The notes under the pieces are model-generated. The model saw only the letters and a program-made list of their open reading frames with translations, had not been told where the DNA came from and did not search any database. This document shows positions 33,901 to 41,278 of a DNA stretch of 49,547 bases, piece after piece. A program made the position numbers and the translations under genes. The DNA lies in contig NZ_PMZU01000067.1 in the NCBI RefSeq assembly GCF_003170075.1, positions 1 through 49,547 of the forward strand. The letters run 5' to 3'. Position 1 is the first letter of the stretch. Every line of letters starts with the position of its first letter. The DNA comes from Methanoregula sp. GTDB taxonomy: Archaea; Halobacteriota; Methanomicrobia; Methanomicrobiales; Methanospirillaceae.

Positions 33901-34460
33901 GTGAAAAAATTATTCTTTTTAACTCTCTTTGCGGCATTGTAATTGTCGGATGCGTGTCAGCAGCAACTCCCGCAGATAACCAGACTGTGAACGAGACAGC
34001 CACCACCGCCCCACAGCTTATCGGCGGGGATATGGGAACCTACCTTGTCAAGGCAAATGCCGATGGGGCAAATGTTACCTTTGATTCGGATTTCAAGGGT
34101 ATCACGAAGGAGGGTCAGCTGAAAGTCGAAGTCTGTACGACCGGAATGCCGTACCGTGTCATCACCGTTGAAAAGTCCGGGTATGCTGTCTACACGGCAA
34201 ACATAACATCAGTCCCGGCGAAAAACGAGACAGTTGAGATCCCGGTGACCCTCATCCCGCTCGCAGCGGCAAACACGACGGCCCAGCAGGCAAATGCGAC
34301 CGCCACGGAAGCAGCAGGTTCCCCGGCCAATGTTACTGCCGACGTAACAACTACCGTGGCAACCGCAACTGCAACCTCACCGGCGCCGACCCAGTCAGGC
34401 AGTCTGCCGTTTGCCGCCTTTGACATCATCGGTACCCTTGCGATCCGGTCAAGGCGCTAA
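33901..34460 (+). pseudogene. Secreted PEGA-like protein with frameshifted signal peptide
   Basis: A signal peptide starts at GTG 33901 (VKKLFFLTLFAAL) but hits TAA after 13 codons. The rest of the gene is in the +1 frame, where the upstream part reads IILFNSLCGIVIVGCVSAAT, also signal-like. Adding one A to the A6 run after GTG, or a shift near GCATTG, restores one frame. The body (about 70 residues, VTFDSDFKGITKEGQLKVEV) resembles a PEGA surface domain, followed by a Thr/Ala-rich stalk. The usual C-terminal anchor is cut to FDIIGTLAIRSRR, lacking a full helix. It is probably inactive, or expressed only after slippage. Confidence 0.55.
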
Positions 34461-34470
34461 AAAGTAATAT

Positions 34471-34481
34471 TTCTTTTTTTT
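34471..34481 (+). terminator. Oligo-T tract after PEGA-like gene
   Basis: TTCTTTTTTTT begins 10 nt after the stop codon. Archaeal transcription ends at such U-runs without a hairpin. Confidence 0.4.
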
Positions 34482-34593
34482 GCAGCGGATCCGTTTGCTG
34501 TTTTTGAGGATTGGATAGGATATCCGGATCCTATACGGCGTTGACGGTTACGGACTCTTTTCTAAAAAATATGTGCATGAAAAAAGTAAAAAT

Positions 34594-34638
34594 GGCTCTG
34601 TAGAATCTGGTATAAATCTAGACGTTCACAACAGAACC
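34594..34638 (+). repeat. Small IS-end-like relic, 45 bp
   Basis: GGCTCTGTAGAAT at the left and its imperfect inverse (GGTTCTGTTGTGA on the minus strand) at the right resemble the GGCTCTGTTGAAA ends of the IS at 13942-14938. It may be a miniature or deleted copy. Confidence 0.35.
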
Positions 34639-34652
34639 ATGAATACAGAGAA

Positions 34653-34709
34653 AAATGAGTGAGTGTTCCCCGCATCAGGGCCCCTCCGGGGCACGGCAGA
34701 GCAATAAGT
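34653..34709 (-). ncRNA. Candidate structured RNA, copy B
   Basis: On the minus strand, outer stem CTCTGC (34701-34696) pairs with GCGGGG (34673-34668) using two G-U pairs. Inner stem GCCCC (34692-34688) pairs with GGGGC (34684-34680) around GGA. The 18-base 3' part GGCCCTGATGCGGGGAAC is identical to copy A. Relative to copy A one U-A pair becomes C-G and two C-G pairs become U-G, all keeping the helix. It lies in a 390-bp gap (34461-34851) with no gene. No clear TATA box precedes it. If the opposite strand is transcribed it would be a 3' element of the PEGA-like gene. Confidence 0.5.
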
Positions 34710-34851
34710 TAGTTTTGCATTTTTTCAGTTATCGATCCACCGCGGGGGCGTCTCTTCGGGGGGCGGCACTTATCGTGTTTAAGGGAGTGGCAACTCTCCA
34801 GAGCGTAAAATAAAAAGTTTGGATGCATCCAGAGAAATAAAAACAGGGGGC

Positions 34852-35709
34852 TTACACCCTGCGCCGGACTACCATGCCGCACCCGGCTAGCGCGAGAACG
34901 GCGATCACCGCTCCCGCATCCGGTGCGTCTGCTTTCTTTGTTGGTGGTGCAGCGAAGTCCAGATCCTCAGAAAGCATTGTGGTCTCACCGGATTTTACCG
35001 TGATGTTCTTTGTGAGGGTAAGATATCCGTCTGCCTCCAGCATGACCTCATGCTGGCCCGGTGTTATTCCGGGAAACGTTCCGGGGCTCTCCCCGGCATA
35101 GATCGTATCGATATACACATGTACGTGTTCTGGGGATGAATTGACCTCAATTGCGCCAAGCGGTGACACAGTTGTAGTCTGTGCAACCTGTGCTTTTGCC
35201 GGATCGATCACTGTGTGCTTCAGGCTGGGAAGTACTGAAGAATCTGTGAGCTGGCATGAATATCCATCAGGGAAGGTAACTGTTGTGACTTTCGGAGAGA
35301 AATCAGCGGAGATCACTGAGCTTACGGCAGAGTTCTCAAGGGCGATCTGAGCTTTCTTGAAGTCCATAGATGTGGTCTGGTACTCCGTCCCGGTCGGTAC
35401 ATCGTTCATCACGGCAAAATTTTTCAGGTAGAGATCTGCACCAGACTTGTCAAACGAGAGGATCTCAGGAGGATCCGAGCTTGTTGTCAGTCCTTTTACC
35501 AGCTGTTCCCGGAGTGTGGATTCGGGGATGACATTCTCAATCACACCCTCAAGGGTATATTTGAACGTGGCAGTGGCATCGCCGTTTTTTGCGACCGTGA
35601 TACTGAGGGAATCTGCCGTGAATGCCTGGACCGGGGCAACAAGGAGAAGCACGAGGCAGATGATACCACACAGGGAGGCCAGATGCAGAGTTTTTTCGGG
35701 AAACATCAT
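34852..35709 (-). CDS. Secreted PEGA-domain surface protein
   Basis: I start at the ATGATG at 35709, giving a signal peptide (LHLASLCGIICLVLLLVAPV) ending near AFTADS. Residues about 25-175 are an unassigned beta-rich region. About 195-265 form a PEGA domain (GAIEVNSSPEHVHVYIDTIY; ESPGTFPGITPGQHEVMLEA). The C-terminus is a typical archaeal surface-protein anchor: a short linker (KKADAPDAG), a helix (AVIAVLALAGCGMVV) and RRRV, a PGF-CTERM-like layout. It should be displayed on the cell surface. Ligand unknown. Confidence 0.8.
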   Translation of the reverse strand: MMFPEKTLHLASLCGIICLVLLLVAPVQAFTADSLSITVAKNGDATATFKYTLEGVIENVIPESTLREQLVKGLTTSSDPPEILSFDKSGADLYLKNFAVMNDVPTGTEYQTTSMDFKKAQIALENSAVSSVISADFSPKVTTVTFPDGYSCQLTDSSVLPSLKHTVIDPAKAQVAQTTTVSPLGAIEVNSSPEHVHVYIDTIYAGESPGTFPGITPGQHEVMLEADGYLTLTKNITVKSGETTMLSEDLDFAAPPTKKADAPDAGAVIAVLALAGCGMVVRRRV

Positions 35710-35864
35710 GGTGATCACGTAGCACACATACTGTTGTCAGTATACCAGATTAGGACTTTTTTTGACGATATAGGTTGACATCCTTCGCTCCTATTATCGG
35801 GCAGGAACAAAAGAGGCGGTGCCTCATGTTGATATAGGCAGTTTGCGCAATATCTGTACCATTC

Positions 35865-36524
35865 ATGATAGAAACGATCATTGGTCTTATTTTTCATCTT
35901 GACCAGAACCTGTCCGCCGTCGTCCAGAGTTACGGCATATGGACCTACCTCATACTGTTCTGTATCATCTTTTTTGAGACCGGCTTTGTCATAATGCCGT
36001 TTTTACCCGGGGATTCGCTGCTCTTTGTCTCCGGGGCGGCAGCGGCAAGCGGGATTATGAACCTTGAGATCCTGATCGCAGCAGTTATCCTAGGAGCAGT
36101 GACCGGTGACACGGTCAATTACTGGCTGGGAAACTACCTCGGGTTGCATATCTTCCAGAAGCGGTTCCCGAACTTCATAAAAAAAGTATATATCGACAAG
36201 ACCAACGGTTTCTACGATAAGTACGGCGGTGCGACCATCTTTGTTGCCCGGTTCGTGCCCCTCGTGCGGACGTTCGCACCGTTCCTTGCCGGCGTCGGGG
36301 CGATGAAGTATCGCAGATTCCTCTTGTATAATGTACTCGGGGCCGTCTCGTGGACGCTTGTGGTGGTTCTTAGCGGGTATTATCTTGGCACGTTTTCTAT
36401 TGTCAAAGAGAACATGAGCCTGCTGATCCTCCTTGTCCTTGCGGTGACGGCGGGAACGATCCTCCTTATCCTTGCCGGGCTCATTCAGGCCTACCGGCAG
36501 AAGAAGAGACCGGAAGGGCAGTAA
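35865..36524 (+). CDS. DedA/VTT-family membrane protein
   Basis: The 219-residue protein has the DedA signature pieces in order: FMPFLPGDSLLFVSGA-like region (VIMPFLPGDSLLFVSG), GDTVNYWLGNYLGL, then FVARFVPLVRTFAPFLAG with the conserved Arg pair, and a C-terminal helix with a basic tail (QKKRPEGQ). DedA/VTT proteins are lipid transporters or scramblases, and some bacterial members recycle polyprenyl phosphate. The role in archaeal isoprenoid membranes is not known. Monocistronic. Confidence 0.88.
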   Translation: MIETIIGLIFHLDQNLSAVVQSYGIWTYLILFCIIFFETGFVIMPFLPGDSLLFVSGAAAASGIMNLEILIAAVILGAVTGDTVNYWLGNYLGLHIFQKRFPNFIKKVYIDKTNGFYDKYGGATIFVARFVPLVRTFAPFLAGVGAMKYRRFLLYNVLGAVSWTLVVVLSGYYLGTFSIVKENMSLLILLVLAVTAGTILLILAGLIQAYRQKKRPEGQ

Positions 36525-36555
36525 TTTTTTAGGCAGACATTTTCCCGCTCCTGAA

Positions 36556-36566
36556 AATATAAAATT
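36556..36566 (+). promoter_or_regulatory. TATA-like element before structured intergenic region
   Basis: AAAATATAAAATT in the 315-bp gap (36525-36840). It could drive the structured RNA candidate at 36666-36797 or a longer transcript. Confidence 0.3.
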
Positions 36567-36665
36567 GTGAGAGTGCTAATGCCCATAAAGAGATACCTCC
36601 GCAACGCTTGTTCATACATGAATTTTGGATGGAATTTCCCCCTTATTTTACCGGGATCAACCGCA

Positions 36666-36797
36666 CTCGCCCAGCGAGGGCCCGGAGGCGCCCGAGCGGC
36701 CCATCGGGGGTGGCTTCTCGTTATGAGGTGGAATAAACGTATTGAAATAAGTAAAGAGTGTTTCTCCCTCTGGGCCACTTGAGAAGCCCGACAGGGC
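36666..36797 (+). ncRNA. Candidate structured intergenic RNA
   Basis: Several perfect pairings follow each other. CTCGC/GCGAG lies at 36666-36678 with a 3-base loop. GGGCC/GGCCC joins 36678-36682 with 36698-36702 and encloses CGG/CCG. GGCTTCTC (36712-36719) pairs with GAGAAGCC (36781-36788). GCCC-GACA-GGGC is a small hairpin at 36786-36797. The GC-rich core stands out from AT-rich surroundings. The 71-codon frame across it (36567-36782) looks unlike a protein. No known RNA family is recognised. Confidence 0.35.
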
Positions 36798-36840
36798 AAG
36801 GAAATTATTTTAGGACGTTACATAAAAGAATTTTCTGACC

Positions 36841-37920
36841 TTATTTCTTACACGTAACCGTCATGCCCTTATTATCAACTTTTGTTGCGATGGCAATCTC
36901 TAATCCAATTGGCTTGAGGATCTTCTGGATCTCCTTACGGTCCTTTTCCGTCACAATCGAAATTGACGGCCCGACGGAGCTCATACCGACAAATTCAAGA
37001 CCGGCCTCCCGGAGCATACTCATGTACTGGTAGATCCGGTAGCTGTGGTGTTCGATCTCTGCCCGTTTCGATCCCCTGAACTCGATCTCCCAGACAACAT
37101 TCCCGATCTTTTTCAAGTCCCCGCGTTCGAGCGCCGGGATAAAATCCATCATGAAGAGGTACGCCTTGAGTTCCCGGTCCCGGTAGTCGAGGGTCCGTGC
37201 CCGGTTCATGAGCAGGTCGAACTCTTTTGTGCCGGCTGATGAGATGTCTGTCGGCGGGACAACGATAAAGACGTTTTTGCCTTCCGCAAACGGGTGGTGG
37301 TACACGAGCACGAGTTCGTCGCCCATCACTGCCATGCCCCCATGGGTGCTTGCCGCCGGACCGACACCGGTCTCGAAACCAAAGGCGATTGTTCCGTCTG
37401 CAGTCTCCTCGACATAATTGTGGCCGATAAGCTGGCGCAGCTGTTCATTCGTGAGCGGGGAGCCGACCGCCTCGTTTAAGGCAGTCGCCACGGCGATCAT
37501 CACTGTACTCGTCGACCCGAGGCCGATGTGCTTGTGCTCGTGATCGGTCGCTTTAATTTTAAATCCGCCGGTGTAGCCGATCGCCTTGTTGAAGACGGCG
37601 ACAAAATTCTCAATAATATCCGCCCGGCTGTAATCGATCACGAGGCCCTGCCGGGTGCATTCGACTTCCGCGGTACAGTAGCACTGGATGGCAAAACCGA
37701 TCCCACCGCCGCCCGCGTGATTCGGGGCAAACCGGTTCATGTCGAGGACCGAGAGATGGATCCGGGCCGGTGCTTTCACGAAGACTTTACCTTTCTTCGG
37801 ATGCAGCCGATAAGCGTTCTTTTCAAAACCGAGCGTCTTTGTGATCTCACCGGGAAGGAATGATTTGAACTCGTATTCGACGAGGTCGAGATCGCCGCCG
37901 CGTATCATCATAATTGGCAT
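36841..37920 (-). CDS. GHMP-family protein, beta-RFAP synthase-like
   Basis: The 359-residue protein has the GHMP fold motifs ARIHLSVLDMNRFAPNHAGG near the N-terminus and HIGLGSTSTVMIAVATAL as phosphate-binding loop, and a late GMSSVGPSISIV. These match beta-ribofuranosylaminobenzene 5'-phosphate synthase, which joins 4-hydroxybenzoate or 4-aminobenzoate to phosphoribosyl pyrophosphate in methanopterin synthesis. An extra N-terminal segment of about 45 residues (LVEYEFKSFLPGEITKTLGF) precedes the usual start of the fold. It may instead be a paralogous GHMP kinase. It is alone on its strand, with an integrase stub upstream. Confidence 0.65.
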   Translation of the reverse strand: MPIMMIRGGDLDLVEYEFKSFLPGEITKTLGFEKNAYRLHPKKGKVFVKAPARIHLSVLDMNRFAPNHAGGGGIGFAIQCYCTAEVECTRQGLVIDYSRADIIENFVAVFNKAIGYTGGFKIKATDHEHKHIGLGSTSTVMIAVATALNEAVGSPLTNEQLRQLIGHNYVEETADGTIAFGFETGVGPAASTHGGMAVMGDELVLVYHHPFAEGKNVFIVVPPTDISSAGTKEFDLLMNRARTLDYRDRELKAYLFMMDFIPALERGDLKKIGNVVWEIEFRGSKRAEIEHHSYRIYQYMSMLREAGLEFVGMSSVGPSISIVTEKDRKEIQKILKPIGLEIAIATKVDNKGMTVTCKK

Positions 37921-38023
37921 AGCGCTTCACCGTTTATGGTATTCCGTCGAAGAAAATACTCAAAATTCACGTTGCGAAACTTTTTAGTTAAGGAAATATT
38001 ATGAAAACATTCAACACTTATAC

Positions 38024-38269
38024 ATGGTAACTGCCAAGCAACCAATTCAAACATTCCTATTATCCTGCCGCACTAACGGCACAGGGTATGCTTATCGGAT
38101 TGGCATATTAAGGTTTCTGGATTTCATCTATGGGCCTCATATGACCGGGAGAACCGCAACGAAAAAAGAGTTTGCCACGTATGAGAAACTGGCAAGCCGT
38201 TATCTTTCAGAGAAACAAGATCACGCTGCTGATCTTATTGACAAACGAATTTGCATTTCATGTTCTTAA
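38024..38269 (+). pseudogene. N-terminal stub of a second integrase
   Basis: The first 70 of 81 residues align with the start of the 8218-9444 integrase: CRTNGTGYAYRIGILRFLDF versus CRTRGTGNAYRVGIIGLLSA, and YEKLASRYLSEK versus YDELSRRYLSEK. It ends there, with no catalytic domain downstream. It is a remnant of another element that once sat here, probably of the same family but not a recent copy. Confidence 0.8.
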
Positions 38270-38356
38270 TCACTCGCGTATCATCTGTCCGCAGTCTGGG
38301 CACATCCACGCACAAGGTATAAATCTCCCGTCCTCTCGCTTGTATAACCTTTGCAT
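38270..38356 (-). CDS. Tiny zinc-ribbon protein, 28 aa
   Basis: A 28-codon frame, MQRLYKRED then GRFIPCAWMCPDCGQMIRE. The pattern of Lys/Arg-Leu-Tyr-Lys-Arg followed by CPDCG is of a kind I associate with tiny conserved archaeal proteins, often near element genes. Cys15, Cys19 and Cys22 could bind zinc, probably as a multimer or as half a ribbon. It converges on the integrase stub and abuts its stop. The 18-bp palindrome lies 52 nt upstream and may control it. Confidence 0.5.
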   Translation of the reverse strand: MQRLYKREDGRFIPCAWMCPDCGQMIRE

Positions 38357-38407
38357 TTTGACCGCGCGGTCTTTGTGATTACAAATCTTATGTTTGATAT
38401 CTGCCAC

Positions 38408-38425
38408 AAAGATGTATACATCTTT
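38408..38425. promoter_or_regulatory. Perfect 18-bp palindrome
   Basis: AAAGATGTATACATCTTT is its own reverse complement, upstream of the 28-aa zinc-ribbon gene. The centre GTATAC could double as a TATA element. Operator of a dimeric regulator is the likely meaning. Confidence 0.5.
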
Positions 38426-38527
38426 TGAACATAAAAAGGTAATTGCACAAAGAATTGGGCGTATTTTTTCAAATAGTCAAAGCCTTAAAAAAGTGTTATA
38501 TCCGCTATCAGCGTTAATTAACTAACG

Positions 38528-38719
38528 TTATGCGTGTCTTTTTGTATTAATTTTTCTTGTTATGTAGCCGGCAACACGGTTCCTGACGCGCTTGCTGTCG
38601 ATCGATGCAGATGCCGAGAGCTGCTGCTTGTTCGCATCGAAATTGTTCGAAAAGTTCTCTCTCTGCTTGGCCAGGAGTGCGGTACCGATGGTCTTGATAT
38701 ACGATGGCTTTATTCCCAT
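38528..38719 (-). CDS. rps17e: 30S ribosomal protein S17e
   Basis: The 63-residue protein begins MGIKPSYIKTIGTALLAKQR and contains SKRVRNRVAGYITRKINTK, the conserved features of archaeal and eukaryotic S17e, a small-subunit protein near the head. The length is typical for archaea. It follows the ThiN gene by 10 nt on the same strand and is probably cotranscribed. A TTAATTAA-containing dyad lies just past the stop (38511-38526). Confidence 0.95.
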   Translation of the reverse strand: MGIKPSYIKTIGTALLAKQRENFSNNFDANKQQLSASASIDSKRVRNRVAGYITRKINTKRHA

Positions 38720-38729
38720 GGAGTTTTCC

Positions 38730-39290
38730 TCAAAGTTCTATACGTATAATGCGGTTCGACAACATAATAATATTGCCCGCGACAACCGCAGGATTCTCAC
38801 CAAACAGGTGGATGACCGCGGTCTCTTTTGAGACGCCCGGATTCACGATCACTTCCGGGACACCCTCCCTGCAGCAGGAGGCCACTCCCCAGTCCATCGT
38901 GCTGACTCCGGGGGGCTGCCCGCTGCGGTCAATAGTGCAGCATTCAAGGAACATATCCCCAAGCACGCGGCGGACCGCATCAGTATACCGGATCGTTATC
39001 GCACAGCGCATCTCCGGGTCGAATTTCGAAGCAGTAAGAAGAATTTTGGCAATCTCTGCGTCGGCGCCAAACCCGCAGGTTCCCGCTGCCCGAACGGTAT
39101 TGTTCTGCACCACGAGCCCCCCGGCGACAGCAGCAACACCCGCACTATCGCGGGCGCCGGTGATGGCATAACCGATGTTTGAGCCGACGCCGGCAGCAAC
39201 CAGCCGTGAATCCATCGATTCTTCGAGAAGGACCACGGCACGTGAGAGCCGGGTAAGCACATCGTTTCTCTGCTGCTCGGGACTGATCAT
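38730..39290 (-). CDS. ThiN-domain protein (thiamine-phosphate synthase family)
   Basis: The 186-residue protein matches the stand-alone ThiN domain: GVGSNIGYAITGARDSAGVA, then GTCGFGADAEIAKILLTA and FDPEMRCAITIRY. ThiN joins the pyrimidine and thiazole halves to make thiamine phosphate. It is usually fused to ThiD or, with an HTH, serves as the thiamine regulator ThiR. Neither fusion is present here. The short helical N-terminus (about 30 residues) is too small for an HTH domain. Enzyme or thiamine-phosphate sensor are both possible. Confidence 0.75.
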   Translation of the reverse strand: MISPEQQRNDVLTRLSRAVVLLEESMDSRLVAAGVGSNIGYAITGARDSAGVAAVAGGLVVQNNTVRAAGTCGFGADAEIAKILLTASKFDPEMRCAITIRYTDAVRRVLGDMFLECCTIDRSGQPPGVSTMDWGVASCCREGVPEVIVNPGVSKETAVIHLFGENPAVVAGNIIMLSNRIIRIEL

Positions 39291-39349
39291 AGTATCCGCT
39301 CATTCTGTTGATCCGGGATGCTCTTATGCTCTTCCCCGGCCCTCAACAG

Positions 39350-39928
39350 TCAGGTTAGATCCAGTTCCTTGCGTATCCCCATCAGCCCGCCGATTGCAAC
39401 GGCATAGAAATCCGGCAGCGCAAGGATCGGTGCAACGAGCGCGATGCGGGACCGGTCGCACCCTGCAGCAAACGACTTTTCTTTTGCCTTTTTTGTCACG
39501 GTCTTTACGGTCACGTCAGAGAGCCTGCCGCCTTTAACAAGCGCACACGCGATCACGAGACCTGACACACTGTCTGCTGCCTGCAGCGCAATTTCGACCG
39601 GCCTGTCATAGGTTCCCGAAAAGAGAGAGTGATTGTGCCGTTGGACGATCCCGGCCAGATCGGGATCGATGCCATGCTCCCTGAGGATCTCTGCACCCTT
39701 CGCACCGTGCTGCTGCATATCCCCGTGAATGAGTTCGAAATCGATATCGTGCAGGATACCGATTGTTTCCCAGAGTTCTGCATCCTCACCGAGGCGCGCA
39801 GCAAGCGCTCTCATTACGGCACCGGTCGCAAGGCAGTGTTTTTGAAGCCCGTCATCATGGACGTACTGGCAAAGCAGGGCAATCGCAGCGAAACGTTCCA
39901 TGGATTGTGATAGGAAGACCGGGTTCAT
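39350..39928 (-). CDS. HD-domain phosphohydrolase
   Basis: I chose the ATG at 39928 (MNPVFLSQSMERFAAIALL). The TATA element at 39956-39966 puts the transcript start near 39935, leaving out the ATG at 40000. The 192-residue product has the HD metal site (HCLATGAVM, LHDIDFELIHGD, QRHNHS), as in small HDIG hydrolases acting on nucleotides or phosphate esters. Substrate unknown. It diverges from the small membrane protein gene. Confidence 0.75.
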   Translation of the reverse strand: MNPVFLSQSMERFAAIALLCQYVHDDGLQKHCLATGAVMRALAARLGEDAELWETIGILHDIDFELIHGDMQQHGAKGAEILREHGIDPDLAGIVQRHNHSLFSGTYDRPVEIALQAADSVSGLVIACALVKGGRLSDVTVKTVTKKAKEKSFAAGCDRSRIALVAPILALPDFYAVAIGGLMGIRKELDLT

Positions 39929-39955
39929 CAGCCTGACGGCCGGACACTGCAAAGA

Positions 39956-39966
39956 TATGCATATAA
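39956..39966. promoter_or_regulatory. Shared TATA element between divergent genes
   Basis: ATGCATATAAC / GTTATATGCAT reads as a TATA box on both strands. It lies about 28 nt from the HD gene ATG at 39928 and about 16-25 nt from the plus-strand starts at 39982 and 39991. Confidence 0.4.
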
Positions 39967-39981
39967 CCGTAAAACGCCAAT

Positions 39982-40167
39982 ATGCCTTGGATGGACGCAC
40001 GTCTGCTTGATGTACTTATTGGCGTGGCCGGTTTTATTCTTCTGATCGTTCTTCTTTCAGTACTTCCGCTGGTTATGAGCGCCGGGCCGGCCTACCTAAT
40101 CGCAATTATTGTCTTTATTCTCTTTCTGGCTTTTGCAGGATACCGGGTTAACGAGAAGATTACATAA
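39982..40167 (+). CDS. Small two-helix membrane protein, 61 aa
   Basis: The product (MPWMDARLLDVLIGVAGFIL) has two hydrophobic helices (VLIGVAGFILLIVLLSVLPL; YLIAIIVFILFLAFAGY) and a short polar C-terminus RVNEKIT. The ATG at 39991 is an alternative start that better fits the TATA distance. No domain. It converges on priL with a T-rich tract between. Confidence 0.6.
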   Translation: MPWMDARLLDVLIGVAGFILLIVLLSVLPLVMSAGPAYLIAIIVFILFLAFAGYRVNEKIT

Positions 40168-40192
40168 AATACGAAAAACTGTTTTCCTTTTT

Positions 40193-41278
40193 TTAGGATT
40201 TTTTCGGATTTTTATCAGCAACCTGCGGTTTAGCAGGTGCAGGCAAACGTGGTCGTGATTTTTTTACCTTGTAGTAACTGAGCGGGTGACTGACCTTTTC
40301 GCAGAGAGGATCACGGTGGACGCACAGGCCGGTCGTCAGCATCGCCGCGCAGGCCGGGGTCGTGTACTCAGTGCTGGACCCCCCGCGCCCCGTGATATGC
40401 TCAACCTGGTACATGGTCTTCTCGATATCGAAATCCGGTGACCGTGCATAGAGTTCTGCGATACCTGCCGTGTTCATGCCGATATTGTGGAGGAATGCTG
40501 TGAGGGAGAACCGCCCCGCATGCGTGAGGTTGGTACCTGCCGCAAGCGCGGTAATGAGCGCCTGCATGCAGGGGGGAAATGCGTTTTCCTCCACCGTTCC
40601 GAATTGTCGCAGCATCTGCTCCTGGTACACCTTCTTGATCTCCGCTGCTCTCGGCGCGAGCCGCTCGCAGATCTCCTTTGGCACCCGGTGAGGGAGGTCG
40701 CGGCGCAGGAGCACGCGGATCCGCTCCCGCAGGAGTTCGTAGCGCTCGTCCTTGTTGATCGCGACAAATCCCCGTATCACATGCCGGTTAATGAGCCGGT
40801 ACCGGTCATCATGCAAGGGCGCGACGAGTTCCACGTAATCAGGAACCGGCATCCGGTTCTCGGTGATCCTGATACCCAGTTCGTCAGAGATCGCGGTCCA
40901 GAGCCGGGAATACTCGCCTTCATCCTGCACGTACCTGCTGTTCCACTCCTCTTCATTCACGAGAAAATAGTAGGCACGTTCGGCCTCGTACCGGGTGAGC
41001 CGGTCGATAAGTTGTTTGTCATTGACGCAGGACGCGATGATCCGTGCGAGCGCATACGCGGCGATCTCGTCCTCGGGACTGTCACATACTTCAGGGACCC
41101 GGGTCTTTTTCGGCGTTACTGCTTCCTGTATCCGGGCAACTGCTTGCGAAACCAGGGCTTCACCTTTAGGTGTGCCAAGAAGAGTACCAAGCGAAGCGAA
41201 ACGGGACCTGATGGGATCCTGAGCTTTTTTTAAAAACGGAAAATGGGAAAGTTCCTTGCCGGAAGGCACAAACTCCAT
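40193..41278 (-). CDS. priL: DNA primase large subunit PriL
   Basis: The 361-residue protein has the PriL C-terminal iron-sulfur domain with four cysteines, C237 (FPPCMQA), C310 (TPACAAM), C319 (GLCVHRD) and C326 (PLCEKVS), which hold a 4Fe-4S cluster. The helical N-terminal half contacts the catalytic subunit PriS. The C-terminal 30 residues are a Lys/Pro tail. It starts directly after the PCNA stop with no gap, so clamp and primase subunits are co-expressed. PriS is not in the window. Confidence 0.92.
   Translation of the reverse strand: MEFVPSGKELSHFPFLKKAQDPIRSRFASLGTLLGTPKGEALVSQAVARIQEAVTPKKTRVPEVCDSPEDEIAAYALARIIASCVNDKQLIDRLTRYEAERAYYFLVNEEEWNSRYVQDEGEYSRLWTAISDELGIRITENRMPVPDYVELVAPLHDDRYRLINRHVIRGFVAINKDERYELLRERIRVLLRRDLPHRVPKEICERLAPRAAEIKKVYQEQMLRQFGTVEENAFPPCMQALITALAAGTNLTHAGRFSLTAFLHNIGMNTAGIAELYARSPDFDIEKTMYQVEHITGRGGSSTEYTTPACAAMLTTGLCVHRDPLCEKVSHPLSYYKVKKSRPRLPAPAKPQVADKNPKKS

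Noticed and set aside
36567-36782. 71-codon plus-strand frame over the structured gap
   Set aside because: Its sequence is dictated by GC-rich stems and resembles no protein, and there is no ribosome-binding site.
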